A DNA stretch of 64,000 bases, taken from contig PLNP01000044.1 of assembly GCA_003142815.1 (NCBI GenBank), forward strand, positions 1 through 64,000, given 5' to 3'. Of the stretch, positions 16,435-25,073 are shown one piece after another. The translations under genes and the position numbers were made by a program. The DNA comes from Rhodanobacteraceae bacterium. Lineage in GTDB: Bacteria > Pseudomonadota > Gammaproteobacteria > Xanthomonadales > Rhodanobacteraceae. The notes below the pieces were generated by a model. The model had not been told where the DNA came from and did not search any database. It was given only the letters and a program-made list of their open reading frames with translations. Each line of letters starts with the position of its first letter. Positions within the stretch are counted from its first letter, which is position 1.

Positions 16435-18852
16435 ATGTGGATCGCCATTGTACTTGCCATCATCGTTTTTCTGGTGCTCGCGTTTCGCGGCCTCGGCTTT
16501 CTCGGTTGGGTGGCCGGTGCCGGCGTCTGGCTGGTGGGTTGGCGTATCGCCGGTGTCGCTTCGCCGCTGCTGTTCGAGTCGACGGTCGTCCTGCTGGCCG
16601 CACTCGCAGCATTGTTCGGCGTGCCCCAGCTGCGTCGTCATCTGGTCTCGCGTTTCGTGATGCCGGTATTCGCGAAGGCTTTGCCTCGGCTTGGCAACAC
16701 CGAACGCATCGCGCTCGAGGCCGGCACGGTCTGGTGGGACGGCGACCTGTTCGGCGGCATGCCGGACTGGCAGAAGCTGCTCGATTTCCAGCCGCGACCG
16801 CTGAGCGCAGAGGAACAAGCGTTCCTCGACGGCCCGACCGAGGAGCTCTGCCGGCGCATCAGCGACTGGGAGATTTATCAGCAGCGTGATCTGCCCGCAC
16901 CGATTTGGGATTACATCAAGCAGCAGCGCTTCTTCGGCATGATCCTGCCAAAGGAATATGGTGGCCTCGGCTTTTCCGCGCTCGCGCATTCGCGCGTGGT
17001 CACGCGCATCGCCAGCCGCTCGGTCACCGCCGCGGTCACGGTGATGGTGCCGAACTCGCTCGGCCCGGGCGAGCTGCTGCTGCACTACGGCACCGATGAG
17101 CAAAAGCAGCGCTGGCTTGGCCCACTCGCGCGCGGCGAGGAGATTCCGTGCTTCGCGCTGACCGGTCCCGAGGCGGGTTCCGACGCCGCCGCGACGCAGT
17201 CCGAAGGCATCGTCGAAAAGCGCACGATCGACGGCAAGGAAGTTCTCGGCCTGCGCCTGAACTGGAAGAAACGCTACATCACGCTGGCGCCGGTCGCGAC
17301 GCTGATTGGTCTTGCGTTCCGCCTGAAGGATCCGAACAAGCTGATCGGTGACCAGGAGGACCGCGGCATCACCTGCGCCCTGATTCCGCGCGCGACCCAA
17401 GGCGTCGAGATCGGCCTGCGCCACGATCCGATGGGGGTGCCGTTCCAGAACGGCCCGACCGTCGGCCGTGACGTGTTCGTGCCGCTCGATGAAGCGATCA
17501 TCGGCGGACGCGAACAGATTGGTCAGGGCTGGCGCATGCTGATGGAATCGCTCGCGGCCGGACGTTCGATTTCGCTACCGGCACTGTCGATCGGCGCGGC
17601 GCAGATGGCGACGCGCATCTGCGGCGCGTATGCGACGGTGCGCGAGCAGTTCGACACGCCGATCGGGCGTTTCGAAGGTATCGAGGAACCGCTCGCGCGC
17701 ATCGCCGGGATGACCTATCTGATGACTGCGACGCGCACCCTCACCTGCGGCGCACTCGATGCCGGCGAAAAACCCGCGGTGATCGGCAATATCGCCAAGG
17801 CGTACCTGACTGATGCGATGCGCCAGGTCGTCAGCGATGCGATGGACATCCGCGCGGGCAGCGCGATCCAGCGCGGCCCGCGCAACGCGCTCGCCCCGGC
17901 GTGGGACGCCGTGCCGATCGGCATCACGGTGGAAGGCGCGAATATCCTCACGCGTACGATGATCGTGTATGGCCAAGGTGCGATCCGTTGCCATCCGTTT
18001 GTGCAGAAGGAAATCGATGCGGTCGCGAAAAGCGATCTCGCCGCGTTCGATCACGCGATCTTCGGCCACGTGAATTTGTTCGTGACGCGCGCGATCCGCG
18101 CCAAGCTGCTCGCGCTCTCCGGTTCGCGCCTCGCTGGCGTCCCGCGCAGCGAGGACACAGCGCGCTACTACCAGCATCTGTCGCGGTTTTCAGCCGCGTT
18201 CACGATCGTCTCGGACACAGCTATGGGCACGCTCGGCGGTTCGCTGAAACGCCGCGAGAAACTCTCCGGCCGCCTCGCCGACGCGCTCGCGTACCTGTAT
18301 CTCGCCAGCGCCGCGCTCAAGCGTTATCACGATGAGCCGAAGACGCGACCCAATTACGCACTCGCGTGCTGGTCGGCGGAACTGTGTCTCTACCGCATCC
18401 AGGAAGCGCTGCGCGGCGTGCTCTACAACCTGCCGGTGCGCTGGCTCGCGGTGTTGTTGCGACTGGCCATCTTCCCGCTCGGCGCGCGTTTCCGCCTGCC
18501 ATCGGATCGACTTGGGTCTGAAGTCGCGCGCGATATTCTCGAAGATCGCGAAGCGCGCCGCAGCTTGACCGCAGACGTGTTCGTGCCGCCCGCGGACGAA
18601 CCCGGCCTCGGCGCGCTCGAAGCCGCGCTCGACAAGGCGGTGCGCGCGATCCCGATCGAAACCAAGCTGCGCGACGCGGTGCGCGCGGGCAAGCTCGACC
18701 ATGCGCCGGGTTACCTGCTCGACGAACTCGGCGTCGCCGGCGGCGTGATTTCCGGCGAGGAATACGAGCGGCTCAACGAGGCGCGCGACGCGCGCGACGA
18801 AGCCATCGCTGTCGACGTGTTCGATCCGGATATTTACCGACACCTGCATTGA
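16435..18852 (+). CDS. fadE: Membrane-anchored acyl-CoA dehydrogenase FadE
   Basis: First step of fatty-acid beta-oxidation: FAD-dependent oxidation of acyl-CoA to trans-2-enoyl-CoA. At 805 residues it matches the gammaproteobacterial FadE type, much larger than soluble acyl-CoA dehydrogenases. Two N-terminal membrane segments (about 1-65) precede the dehydrogenase core (about 110-600): LPKEYGGLGFSALAHSRVV, CFALTGPEAGSDAAATQSEG, GVPFQNGPTVGRDVFVPLDE and VEGANILTRTMIVYGQGAIR. The C-terminal DUF1974-type extension (about 600-805) follows. The stop at 18850-18852 coincides with the truncation point of the receptor pseudogene on the other strand. Confidence 0.94.
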   Translation: MWIAIVLAIIVFLVLAFRGLGFLGWVAGAGVWLVGWRIAGVASPLLFESTVVLLAALAALFGVPQLRRHLVSRFVMPVFAKALPRLGNTERIALEAGTVWWDGDLFGGMPDWQKLLDFQPRPLSAEEQAFLDGPTEELCRRISDWEIYQQRDLPAPIWDYIKQQRFFGMILPKEYGGLGFSALAHSRVVTRIASRSVTAAVTVMVPNSLGPGELLLHYGTDEQKQRWLGPLARGEEIPCFALTGPEAGSDAAATQSEGIVEKRTIDGKEVLGLRLNWKKRYITLAPVATLIGLAFRLKDPNKLIGDQEDRGITCALIPRATQGVEIGLRHDPMGVPFQNGPTVGRDVFVPLDEAIIGGREQIGQGWRMLMESLAAGRSISLPALSIGAAQMATRICGAYATVREQFDTPIGRFEGIEEPLARIAGMTYLMTATRTLTCGALDAGEKPAVIGNIAKAYLTDAMRQVVSDAMDIRAGSAIQRGPRNALAPAWDAVPIGITVEGANILTRTMIVYGQGAIRCHPFVQKEIDAVAKSDLAAFDHAIFGHVNLFVTRAIRAKLLALSGSRLAGVPRSEDTARYYQHLSRFSAAFTIVSDTAMGTLGGSLKRREKLSGRLADALAYLYLASAALKRYHDEPKTRPNYALACWSAELCLYRIQEALRGVLYNLPVRWLAVLLRLAIFPLGARFRLPSDRLGSEVARDILEDREARRSLTADVFVPPADEPGLGALEAALDKAVRAIPIETKLRDAVRAGKLDHAPGYLLDELGVAGGVISGEEYERLNEARDARDEAIAVDVFDPDIYRHLH

Positions 18853-20051
18853 GGCGCCGGTGAGCATGTCGTGTTCGGCCAGGCGCTGCGCGACATTACG
18901 CTCATGCCGGATCGACAACGCATGGTCGGCAAGGCCGAACGCCAGCACGATGCTCGCGAATGCAAATGCGGCCGGCAACGCGAGCTCGAGCCAGCTCGGC
19001 AGCGGCCATTGCAGCGCAAGTTGCAACACGCGCACGATGATGAATAACAGTCCCGGAACCCACCCGCACAGATAGAAACCACCGCGATGACTGCCGTGGT
19101 ACCAAGCGAGCACGGCGGTGGCCAGCAACAGCGGCGCCATCACCAGAAAAATCAGCAGCAGGGCATTTTCGACCCACCAGCCCGGGACAACGCCGGAATG
19201 GCCGCACACACGGCGAGTACCGCCAGTGGCCAGCCAAGCGCGACGAGTAGTCGATCGATGCGCGGCGCGCAATGCCTGAGGTCAAGGAAAGGGCGCGAGA
19301 ACTGGTACAGCAGGATCGCCGCGACCGCGCCCGTCAGCCACGTCGGTCGGGCCTGCAACGGCATGAGCAGATTGAAAGGCGCCAACTCGTAACCGAGGCC
19401 GAATTCATAAAGCTCATACAACACGAGGAAGAAAACATGGCCGATGAAATAGCCATACATGCCCTCGCGCAACGCAATGAAGAACGCGAGCATCACCAGC
19501 ACGGTTGCGAGCTGGATTGCAGGAAACAACACGTCCAGTCGCGCATGGGCGAGATCGCTGGCGCGTGCGGAGGCCACAGCCTGGATTTCGATGCAGCGCG
19601 GCACCGCGCGCTCGGGCTCCGCGCGTAGCTAGATCGGCACGCTCGCCTTGAGTGTGGCGGGCAGCAATATCGCCAGCGAATGGCGGGTAAACCGTTTTTT
19701 GGCTGATCGGCGTAGATGCTGTAGGTCGTGCCCGCGTAAGTCGGCGGAACATAGGCGCAGACTTGCAGGCCCTGCGGATCGAGGGTGCTGAGCAAGGGAG
19801 GGCGCTCGGCATTCCAGTCGCGGGTGAGGCGCAGGCGGATACCAGACACTGTGATCGCGCGAGGGCGTGATCGCGGCATACGGCGTCGCTACGAATTCGC
19901 CGTCATAGGTTTCCGCGACAACTTGCGCTGCGGTCGCCTCAGCACCGTTGCGATCGAGTCGATCGACGATGATCGGCACCGGACCCGCGGCGACCGCCGA
20001 TCTCATCCACAGCAGCACCAGCGCGATCACGCGCAGCCAGACGGGTTGCAT
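18853..20051 (-). pseudogene. 7TMR-DISM receptor with truncated GGDEF, multiply broken
   Basis: ATG 20051 starts a signal peptide (MQPVWLRVIALVLLWMRSAV) and an extracytoplasmic domain. The frame shifts near 19855 to IRLRLTRDWNAERPPLLSTL and VCAYVPPTYAGTTYSIYADQ, and shifts back near 19690 to SLAILLPATLKASVPI. TAG at 19629-19631 then stops it in frame. The same frame resumes with LDVLFPAIQLATVLVMLAFF and REGMYGYFIGHVFFLVLYEL, the 7TM diverse-intracellular-signalling domain. A further shift near 19185 gives WVENALLLIFLVMAPLLLAT and ends with RNVAQRLAEHDMLTGA, the usual lead-in to GGDEF. The cyclase domain is absent: homology stops at the fadE stop codon. A diguanylate cyclase receptor in ancestry, now non-functional unless several errors are present. 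Confidence 0.75.
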
Positions 20052-20100
20052 GGAAAGCCGATGCTTATGACTCACCGGCGATCCCGCTGGGTCCGGCGCG

Positions 20101-20232
20101 CTTGTTGATCCGGCACTCAAATGGTTTGAGTGCACCTCCGCTTTCCCTCCCCTGCGCCAGCGGGGACGGCAAGGGTTGGGGATTGGATTCGGTCGCTGAA
20201 TCTGAATTTATTCCGAATCAATGGAGCGGCGC
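20101..20232 (+). repeat. About 130-bp dispersed repeat, family 3, copy B
   Basis: The copy contains the palindrome GGCACTCAAATGGTTTGAGT, the hairpin CCTCCCCTGCGCCAGCGGGG and the tail CTGAATCTGAATTTATTCCG followed by AATCAATGG. It ends about a dozen bases before the start of the DUF4124 gene, so it supplies that gene's upstream region. Confidence 0.88.
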
Positions 20233-20244
20233 TAAAATGCGCGT

Positions 20245-20904
20245 ATGCGCTGCACGACCATTCTTGTCGCTGGGTTGCTCGTTCTCGTCGCAGGTGGACG
20301 TGCCCATGCCGCCAGCGTTTATCGATGCATCGGCACGGATGGCTCGGTGAGTTTCCAGGATCAAACGTGCCGATCCGGACAAGCGCAGCACGTCGTCCAT
20401 TTGCCGGATGCGGCGACCGGGTCGCCAGCGACTGCGTCAGTCGCAACGCCAGCGGATGACGCCGCGTCCCCCTCGGATGCCGTCGCCGTGCCGACAGCCG
20501 TTTCGCCGCGCATACCGCCGCCGGATTTCTTCTTGTGCACGCGTCACGATGGCAGTCTTTATGCCAGTGATGATGGCAGGGGTGGCCGCAGCGCGGTGCC
20601 GCTCGGCATGCTGGGTGTGCCCGAGCGCAGCCTCGCGCAAGCGTACGGTGGGCGCAACGGGATCGGCGTCGCCGCACCGGGCTTGCGCCCGATTCCCGAA
20701 ATCCCGGCTGCGCAGGCGCCACTTGCCGGCGGTTATGTCTGGATCGACGACGCCTGCCACCACGCCACCGCGCAGGAGGCCTGCGCGTACCTGCGCGGCG
20801 AACTCGATGGGGTGGAAGACCAGTTGAAGCGCACGTTCAGCGATACCGAAGCGCAGCTCAAGCAGCAACAGGCGGCACTGCGCGAACGCATGCGCGGGTG
20901 CTGA
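20245..20904 (+). CDS. DUF4124 domain exported protein
   Basis: Protein of 219 residues with a signal peptide (MRCTTILVAGLLVLVAGGRA, cleavage after AHA) followed by the DUF4124 signature ASVYRCIGTDGSVSFQDQTC (about 23-43). A low-complexity Ala/Thr/Pro linker follows. The C-terminal part holds conserved-looking Cys pairs (FFLCTRHDGSLYASDDGRGG and WIDDACHHATAQEACAYLRG) and ends in a Glu/Gln-rich helix (QLKRTFSDTEAQLKQQQAAL). It is probably periplasmic. No function is established for the family. Confidence 0.75.
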   Translation: MRCTTILVAGLLVLVAGGRAHAASVYRCIGTDGSVSFQDQTCRSGQAQHVVHLPDAATGSPATASVATPADDAASPSDAVAVPTAVSPRIPPPDFFLCTRHDGSLYASDDGRGGRSAVPLGMLGVPERSLAQAYGGRNGIGVAAPGLRPIPEIPAAQAPLAGGYVWIDDACHHATAQEACAYLRGELDGVEDQLKRTFSDTEAQLKQQQAALRERMRGC

Positions 20905-20950
20905 GCGCGCGCTCCACCAGGGAAAAAGAGGATGCACCCACGCATCGTTG

Positions 20951-21032
20951 GTCGCGGCTGCGCCGCTTGCACCTTTTTCCGGTGCTCCTACAAAAGATGG
21001 GCTGCTTTTGTAGGAGCGCTGCAAGTGCGACC
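20951..21032. repeat. REP-like palindrome, family 2, copy 2
   Basis: The inner hairpin at 20984-21017 pairs GCTCCTACAAAAG with CTTTTGTAGGAGC around a short loop. Outer modules GTCGCGGCTGCGCCGCTTGC and GCGCTGCAAGTGCGACC are complementary. It lies between the convergent DUF4124 and ogt genes and could also end transcription. Confidence 0.75.
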
Positions 21033-21053
21033 GGCGCTTGCCGAGCATTTCCG

Positions 21054-21560
21054 CTAAGGCACCAACGCAAGCGCCGGCCGCGGCGCGTGCCGTCGCTCGT
21101 GATCCAGCAGCCACTGCTTGATCGGCAGGCCACCGCCGAAGCCGGTCAGCTTGCCGCTGCCGCCGATCACGCGATGGCAGGGCACGATGATCGGCAGCGG
21201 ATTCGCGCCGTTCGCGGCGCCGACCGCGCGGCTCGCGCCCGGATCGCCGATGCGCCGCGCGAGTTCACCGTAGCTGATCGTCTCGCCGTACGGAATGCGC
21301 ACGAGTTCGTTCCAGACTGTCTTGCGGAACTCCGTGCCGGGTGCCGCGAGCGCGACATCGAATATGTGCAGTCGTCCGGCGAAATACGCTTCGAGTTGCT
21401 CGATGGCAGCGCCGAGATAGCGGCGGTCGCGATGCCAATGCTGCTCGATGCGCTCGCCCTGGTCCGCGCGCGGGAAATCGATATGGCGCAGACCGTGTTC
21501 GTCGGCGACCAGCAGCAGGCGGCCGATCGGGGTTTCCAGAAAGTCGTAGTCCATCATCAT
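21054..21560 (-). CDS. ogt: Methylated-DNA-[protein]-cysteine S-methyltransferase
   Basis: Suicide repair enzyme that removes O6-alkyl groups from guanine. The product of about 168 residues contains the active site IIVPCHRVIG with its acceptor Cys, the helix-turn-helix region FRKTVWNELVRIPYGETISY, ARRIGDPGASRAVGAANGAN, and GSGKLTGFGGGLPIKQWLLD. The open frame reaches 21620, but a GAGG ribosome-binding site just before three consecutive ATG codons (21560, 21557, 21554) points to a start at MMMDYDFLETPIGRL. It is followed on the same strand by the Ada-AlkA gene, giving an alkylation-repair neighbourhood. Confidence 0.93.
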   Translation of the reverse strand: MMMDYDFLETPIGRLLLVADEHGLRHIDFPRADQGERIEQHWHRDRRYLGAAIEQLEAYFAGRLHIFDVALAAPGTEFRKTVWNELVRIPYGETISYGELARRIGDPGASRAVGAANGANPLPIIVPCHRVIGGSGKLTGFGGGLPIKQWLLDHERRHAPRPALALVP

Positions 21561-21625
21561 CACCTCGGCCTGCACGAAACGATCGTCATCGTCATGGCCC
21601 ATCTTTTCATTGACTGCCACCCACG

Positions 21626-21682
21626 CTGTTCCTTCCCCTGCGAAGCGGGGGAAGGAACAGCCGGAAGGGGGCGCTCTTCGCT
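21626..21682. repeat. CCTTCCCC hairpin repeat
   Basis: GTTCCTTCCCCTGCGAAGCG pairs with GCGGGGGAAGGAAC to form a long stem, followed by AGCCGGAAGGGGGCGCTC. Related sequence occurs at 25026-25051 and as a facing pair at 33838-34000. Confidence 0.7.
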
Positions 21683-21701
21683 CCGTTGGGCGATGATTGC
21701 C

Positions 21702-23174
21702 TCAAGCGCTGCGCCATAACAACATCACCGCATACGCGCGCCACGGGCGCCATTCCTCGCTCAGCGTTCCGAGTTCGCGCGTGCTCAAGGTCCGGCCCTG
21801 CCCGGCGGAACGGCGCAGGATCAGGTCTGCGGCCGGAAACGCATCCGGCTGCGCAAGCGCGCGCATCGCGATGTAGTGCGCGGTCCACGGGCCGATGCCG
21901 GGCAGCGCGACGAGATCGTTCTCGAACGCCGCGAGCGGTTGCTCTGCACGGAACTGCACGCGGCCATCGAGTACCGCTTGAGCCAGACCGCGGATCGTCG
22001 CCGCGCGTGCGCGCGTGATGCCCTTCGTTTCGAGCGGTGCATCGACGAGTACATCCGGTGTCGGGAACAACGAGGTCAGGCCGCCCGCCGCACCTTCCGC
22101 GAACGGCGTGCCATAGGTCGCGGCCACGCGCGCCGCGAGCGTGCGCGCGGCGGCGACACTGATCTGCTGGCCGAGCACCGTGCGCACCGCGAGCTCGAAA
22201 CCGTCCCAGGCGCCGGGCAGGCGCTGGCCCGGCCAGCGCCGGATCAGCGGCTTCATCTGTTCGCTGCGCCGGAACGCGGCGGCGAGCGCGCGCGGGTCCG
22301 CGTCGACATCGAACATGCGCTTGACCCGCGTGGCGATCGTGCCGAGCGCGCTGCTCTTCGGATGATGCACGCGCAACGCGAGTGCGGAATCGCCCTTGAT
22401 CGGCGCGACCGCGAACCAACCCGGCACGCCGTCGATCACGAAGCTGCGCCGGTAGCCGTCCGCGTCGACGGCCTCGACACCGGGAATCGTGCGTCGCGCA
22501 TAGAACTCCATCAGATGCACGAAGTCGTACGGCGCGCGATACGGCAGGCGCAGCACGAGTTCGTCCGCGATGGCTCCGTTCGCCGCGCGACCGCGACGGA
22601 TCTCGCGCGGCGGTTTGCCGTAGGCCGCGCTGAACGTCGCGTTGAAACGGCGCAGGCTCGCGTAGCCGGCGGCTCGCGCGATCGCGGTCATCGGCAGCGC
22701 GGTCTCGCCGAGCAGCTGCTTCGCGAACAGCAGCCGGCGCGTCGCCGCGACATCGAGTGGGCTCGCGCCGAGTTCCTCCGCGAACACGCGGCGCAGATGG
22801 CGCTCGCCGACACCGACCCGGCGCGCGAGCTCCGCCAACGAACCGTCGTCGAGCGCGCCTTGCTCGATCAGGCGCAGCGCGCCGGCGACGAGTTCGCTCT
22901 TCGCGCGATGCAGCGGCGAGCCCGGGGCCGCCTCGGGCCGGCAGCGCAGGCATGGCCGGAAGCCCGCCGCGGACGCCGCCGCCGCGCTGTCGTAGTAGCG
23001 GATGTTCTGCGCCTTCGGCGACGGCGCAGGACACACCGGCCGGCAATAGATCCCAGTCGAGGTGACCGCGATAAAGAACAGCCCATCGAAGCGCGGATCG
23101 CGGGCCAGGCGCGCGCGCTCGCAGGCGCGGTGATCGAGGCGGGAGGTGAGGGCAAGTGGCTGCATGCGAAACAT
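21702..23174 (-). CDS. alkA: Ada-type regulator fused to AlkA DNA glycosylase
   Basis: About 490 residues combining three modules. The first is an Ada-like zinc domain (about 25-85) with four Cys in GIYCRPVCPAPSPKAQNIRY and GFRPCLRCRPE. The second is an AraC-type helix-turn-helix (about 95-190; LAELARRVGVGERHLRRVFA and ARAAGYASLRRFNATFSAAY). The third is an AlkA-type 3-methyladenine DNA glycosylase with its N-terminal domain and a helix-hairpin-helix (LVALPGIGPWTAHYIAMRAL), the catalytic Asp probably in AFPAADLILRR. It excises alkylated bases and may regulate its own expression. The start is ATG 23174 or 23165; the frame is open to 23354 only through the family 1 repeat, which I exclude. Confidence 0.92.
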   Translation of the reverse strand: MFRMQPLALTSRLDHRACERARLARDPRFDGLFFIAVTSTGIYCRPVCPAPSPKAQNIRYYDSAAAASAAGFRPCLRCRPEAAPGSPLHRAKSELVAGALRLIEQGALDDGSLAELARRVGVGERHLRRVFAEELGASPLDVAATRRLLFAKQLLGETALPMTAIARAAGYASLRRFNATFSAAYGKPPREIRRGRAANGAIADELVLRLPYRAPYDFVHLMEFYARRTIPGVEAVDADGYRRSFVIDGVPGWFAVAPIKGDSALALRVHHPKSSALGTIATRVKRMFDVDADPRALAAAFRRSEQMKPLIRRWPGQRLPGAWDGFELAVRTVLGQQISVAAARTLAARVAATYGTPFAEGAAGGLTSLFPTPDVLVDAPLETKGITRARAATIRGLAQAVLDGRVQFRAEQPLAAFENDLVALPGIGPWTAHYIAMRALAQPDAFPAADLILRRSAGQGRTLSTRELGTLSEEWRPWRAYAVMLLWRSA

Positions 23175-23243
23175 GCTAACGCCGATCGAGGATGCGGACT
23201 CGCCGTTTTCGGCTGTCGATGCTGGGCGGTCGGCCGGGAGCCC

Positions 23244-23351
23244 GTAGGGTGGGCCGGGAGCCCGTAGGGTGGGCCGCAGCCGCGAAGCGGCGAGTCCCAC
23301 CGGTGCGAATCGTGGTGGGACTCGCGCCTTTGGCGCTGCGGCCCACCCTAC
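23244..23351. repeat. Palindromic repeat family 1, copy 3
   Basis: Arms at 23264-23301 and 23314-23351 are inverted and nearly identical to those at 5288-5378. A 20-bp direct duplication (GTAGGGTGGGCCGGGAGCCC at 23244 and its continuation at 23264) extends the left side, again showing slippage within the element. Confidence 0.85.
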
Positions 23352-23428
23352 CATTAGCTCGTGCAGCGTACAGTGCGGACCAACTTGACGCGCCGGCTCC
23401 CCGAACCAAAGATTCTCAGCAGCGACGT

Positions 23429-23908
23429 GTGCGGTGGATCAGCGAGCGAGATCATGCCGACGCAAATTTGCAGCTGGTTGAGCTAAAGCGGCCATACTCT
23501 TCCGCGAGCCCATTCGGCGGCAGCGAGTTTGTGGTATGGGTATTAACTGAGGACTCGTCGCTAAACGACGAAGAAATGAGTTGGCTCGCAGCCGAGCTAG
23601 TGTCGGCTGGTTGTCGCGATGCCGTTTGCTCAGGCTATGACTGCTCGAAATGGGACGCCGTCGTCGATTGGGCGTATCTGCGCACCTGTCCCGACTATGC
23701 AACGGAGGATCACAACTTCGTCATGACGACTTGGCATGAAGACGAGAATCTTGGCGATATCGCGTTCTTCTTCGCCAACAACACGGCGTTCGAAGCCTTC
23801 GTGCCACATCATTTCCTGGTGCTTTCGATAGATGCCGGCCCGCTCGCTGGGCAGGCATTCGCGGAAGCACGCGGTTGTCTAGCTGATCGGCTGTCGCTCA
23901 ACAACTGA
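23429..23908 (+). CDS. DUF7684-like protein
   Basis: Protein of about 159 residues from GTG 23429; a TTG about 13 codons later is an alternative, and no start has a clear ribosome-binding site. Conserved-looking core segments are FVVWVLTEDSSLNDEEMSWL, AGCRDAVCSGYDCSKWDAVV, DHNFVMTTWHEDENLGDIAF and FVPHHFLVLSIDAGP. The DCSxWD and TTWHEDE motifs are shared with a family of small uncharacterised proteins. Codon third positions are less GC-rich than in neighbouring genes and it sits directly after a repeat cluster, which hints at acquisition. The upstream open frame is repeat sequence. Confidence 0.6.
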   Translation: MRWISERDHADANLQLVELKRPYSSASPFGGSEFVVWVLTEDSSLNDEEMSWLAAELVSAGCRDAVCSGYDCSKWDAVVDWAYLRTCPDYATEDHNFVMTTWHEDENLGDIAFFFANNTAFEAFVPHHFLVLSIDAGPLAGQAFAEARGCLADRLSLNN

Positions 23909-23923
23909 CCCAAAGTCGTCCCC

Positions 23924-24703
23924 TCAAAACCCATACCGCAAAAACCCGCCATCCACCGCAATGCACTCGCCGGTGATGTAGCTTGCCGCCGGCAGGCACA
24001 GGAACGCGACCGCGGACGCGACTTCCTCGGGCTCGCCGATACGGCCGATCGGCGTGCGTTCCAGCACTTCCTCCAGATAGTCGGTGTCGGCGAGCGGGCC
24101 TTCGGTGCGCTGCGTGCGGATGTACCACGGCGCGACTGCGTTGACGCGGATGCCATCGTCGGCCCATTCGCAGGCGAGGTTGCGGGTGAGCTGGTGCAGC
24201 GCGGCCTTGGTCAGGCCGTACGGTGCGCCGGTGCGCACATGGGTGAGTCCCGACACCGAGCCGACATTCACGATCGCAGCGTTGCCGCGCTCGGCCAGAT
24301 GCGGATGCGCGAGCCGGCACATCTCGAACGCGCTGAGCACGTTCGTCTCGACCAGCGCGCGCACCTCGTCGAGTGTGTAGTCGAGCACCGGTTTGGAGAC
24401 ATTGCCGCCGACGCTGTTGACCAGCAGTGAGAGTTCGACATCGAGATCGGCGATCCAGTCGAACACTTCGAGACGTTGTTCCTGCTCGGTGACGTCCGCC
24501 GCGCAGGCGAGGATCGAACGCTCGGGAAATTCCTCGGCGAGTTCCGCGCGCATCAGTTCCAGATGGATCTCGTCGCGCGCGACCAGCAGCAGATCCGCGC
24601 CGAGCACGGCCAGCTCGCGCGCGCAGGCGAGGCCAATGCCTTTGCTCGCGCCGGTGACCAGGGCGGCTTGGCCATCGAGCCGCCAGCGTGACGGGTTCGT
24701 CAT
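23924..24703 (-). CDS. SDR family oxidoreductase (tropinone-reductase-like)
   Basis: NAD(P)-dependent short-chain dehydrogenase of 259 residues, cytoplasmic. The cofactor motif [20 protein letters not shown] is at about 14-33, followed by [15 protein letters not shown] for the NNAG position, catalytic Ser in VNVGSVSGL and YGLTK for YxxxK, and the C-terminal [18 protein letters not shown]. The ARD stretch after the second strand suggests NADP preference. The substrate cannot be deduced. It starts at ATG 24703, divergent from the lipoprotein gene. Confidence 0.9.
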   Translation of the reverse strand: MTNPSRWRLDGQAALVTGASKGIGLACARELAVLGADLLLVARDEIHLELMRAELAEEFPERSILACAADVTEQEQRLEVFDWIADLDVELSLLVNSVGGNVSKPVLDYTLDEVRALVETNVLSAFEMCRLAHPHLAERGNAAIVNVGSVSGLTHVRTGAPYGLTKAALHQLTRNLACEWADDGIRVNAVAPWYIRTQRTEGPLADTDYLEEVLERTPIGRIGEPEEVASAVAFLCLPAASYITGECIAVDGGFLRYGF

Positions 24704-24779
24704 TCGGGCATCCTCCAGCTTGTTCCGATCGAACGTGCAGCGCAGACTTTAGCGGATACCGTCACGCTTGGAGTACGCG

Positions 24780-25010
24780 ATGTGTCGCTCGATCCTGATT
24801 GCCGTCAGTCTGGTCGCGCTCGCTGCGTGCGGGGGCCACCCGTCCGCCGATGCTGCGAAGACCGCAGCAGCCACACAGCCCGCTCCGGTGAGACAGAAAA
24901 CCGTATTCGACGATCAGCTGAAGGCGCTCGACAAGGCCAAAGCGGTCGAGAAGCAGTTGCAGGAGAACAAGGCGAAGCAGGACAAGGCGATTGAGGATCA
25001 GGGCGGTTGA
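24780..25010 (+). CDS. Small lipoprotein
   Basis: ATG 24780 is preceded by GGAG at a spacing of six. The 76-residue product begins MCRSILIAVSLVALAACGGH with a textbook lipobox (LAAC). The mature part is Ala/Thr-rich, then a charged helix (FDDQLKALDKAKAVEKQLQE and NKAKQDKAIEDQGG) that could form a coiled coil. It is likely anchored in a membrane facing the periplasm. No family recognised. Confidence 0.75.
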   Translation: MCRSILIAVSLVALAACGGHPSADAAKTAAATQPAPVRQKTVFDDQLKALDKAKAVEKQLQENKAKQDKAIEDQGG

Positions 25011-25025
25011 CGAGTTCGCTTGCGG

Positions 25026-25051
25026 TCCCTCCCCCCGCTGTGCAGGGGAAG
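25026..25051. repeat. CCTTCCCC hairpin repeat (short copy)
   Basis: CCCTCCCCCCGCTGTGCAGG followed by GGAAGG forms a stem between the lipoprotein gene and the end of sppA. Same family as 21626-21682 and 33838-34000. Confidence 0.55.
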
Positions 25052-25073
25052 GAACGGCACAGCGTCTAGGTCG

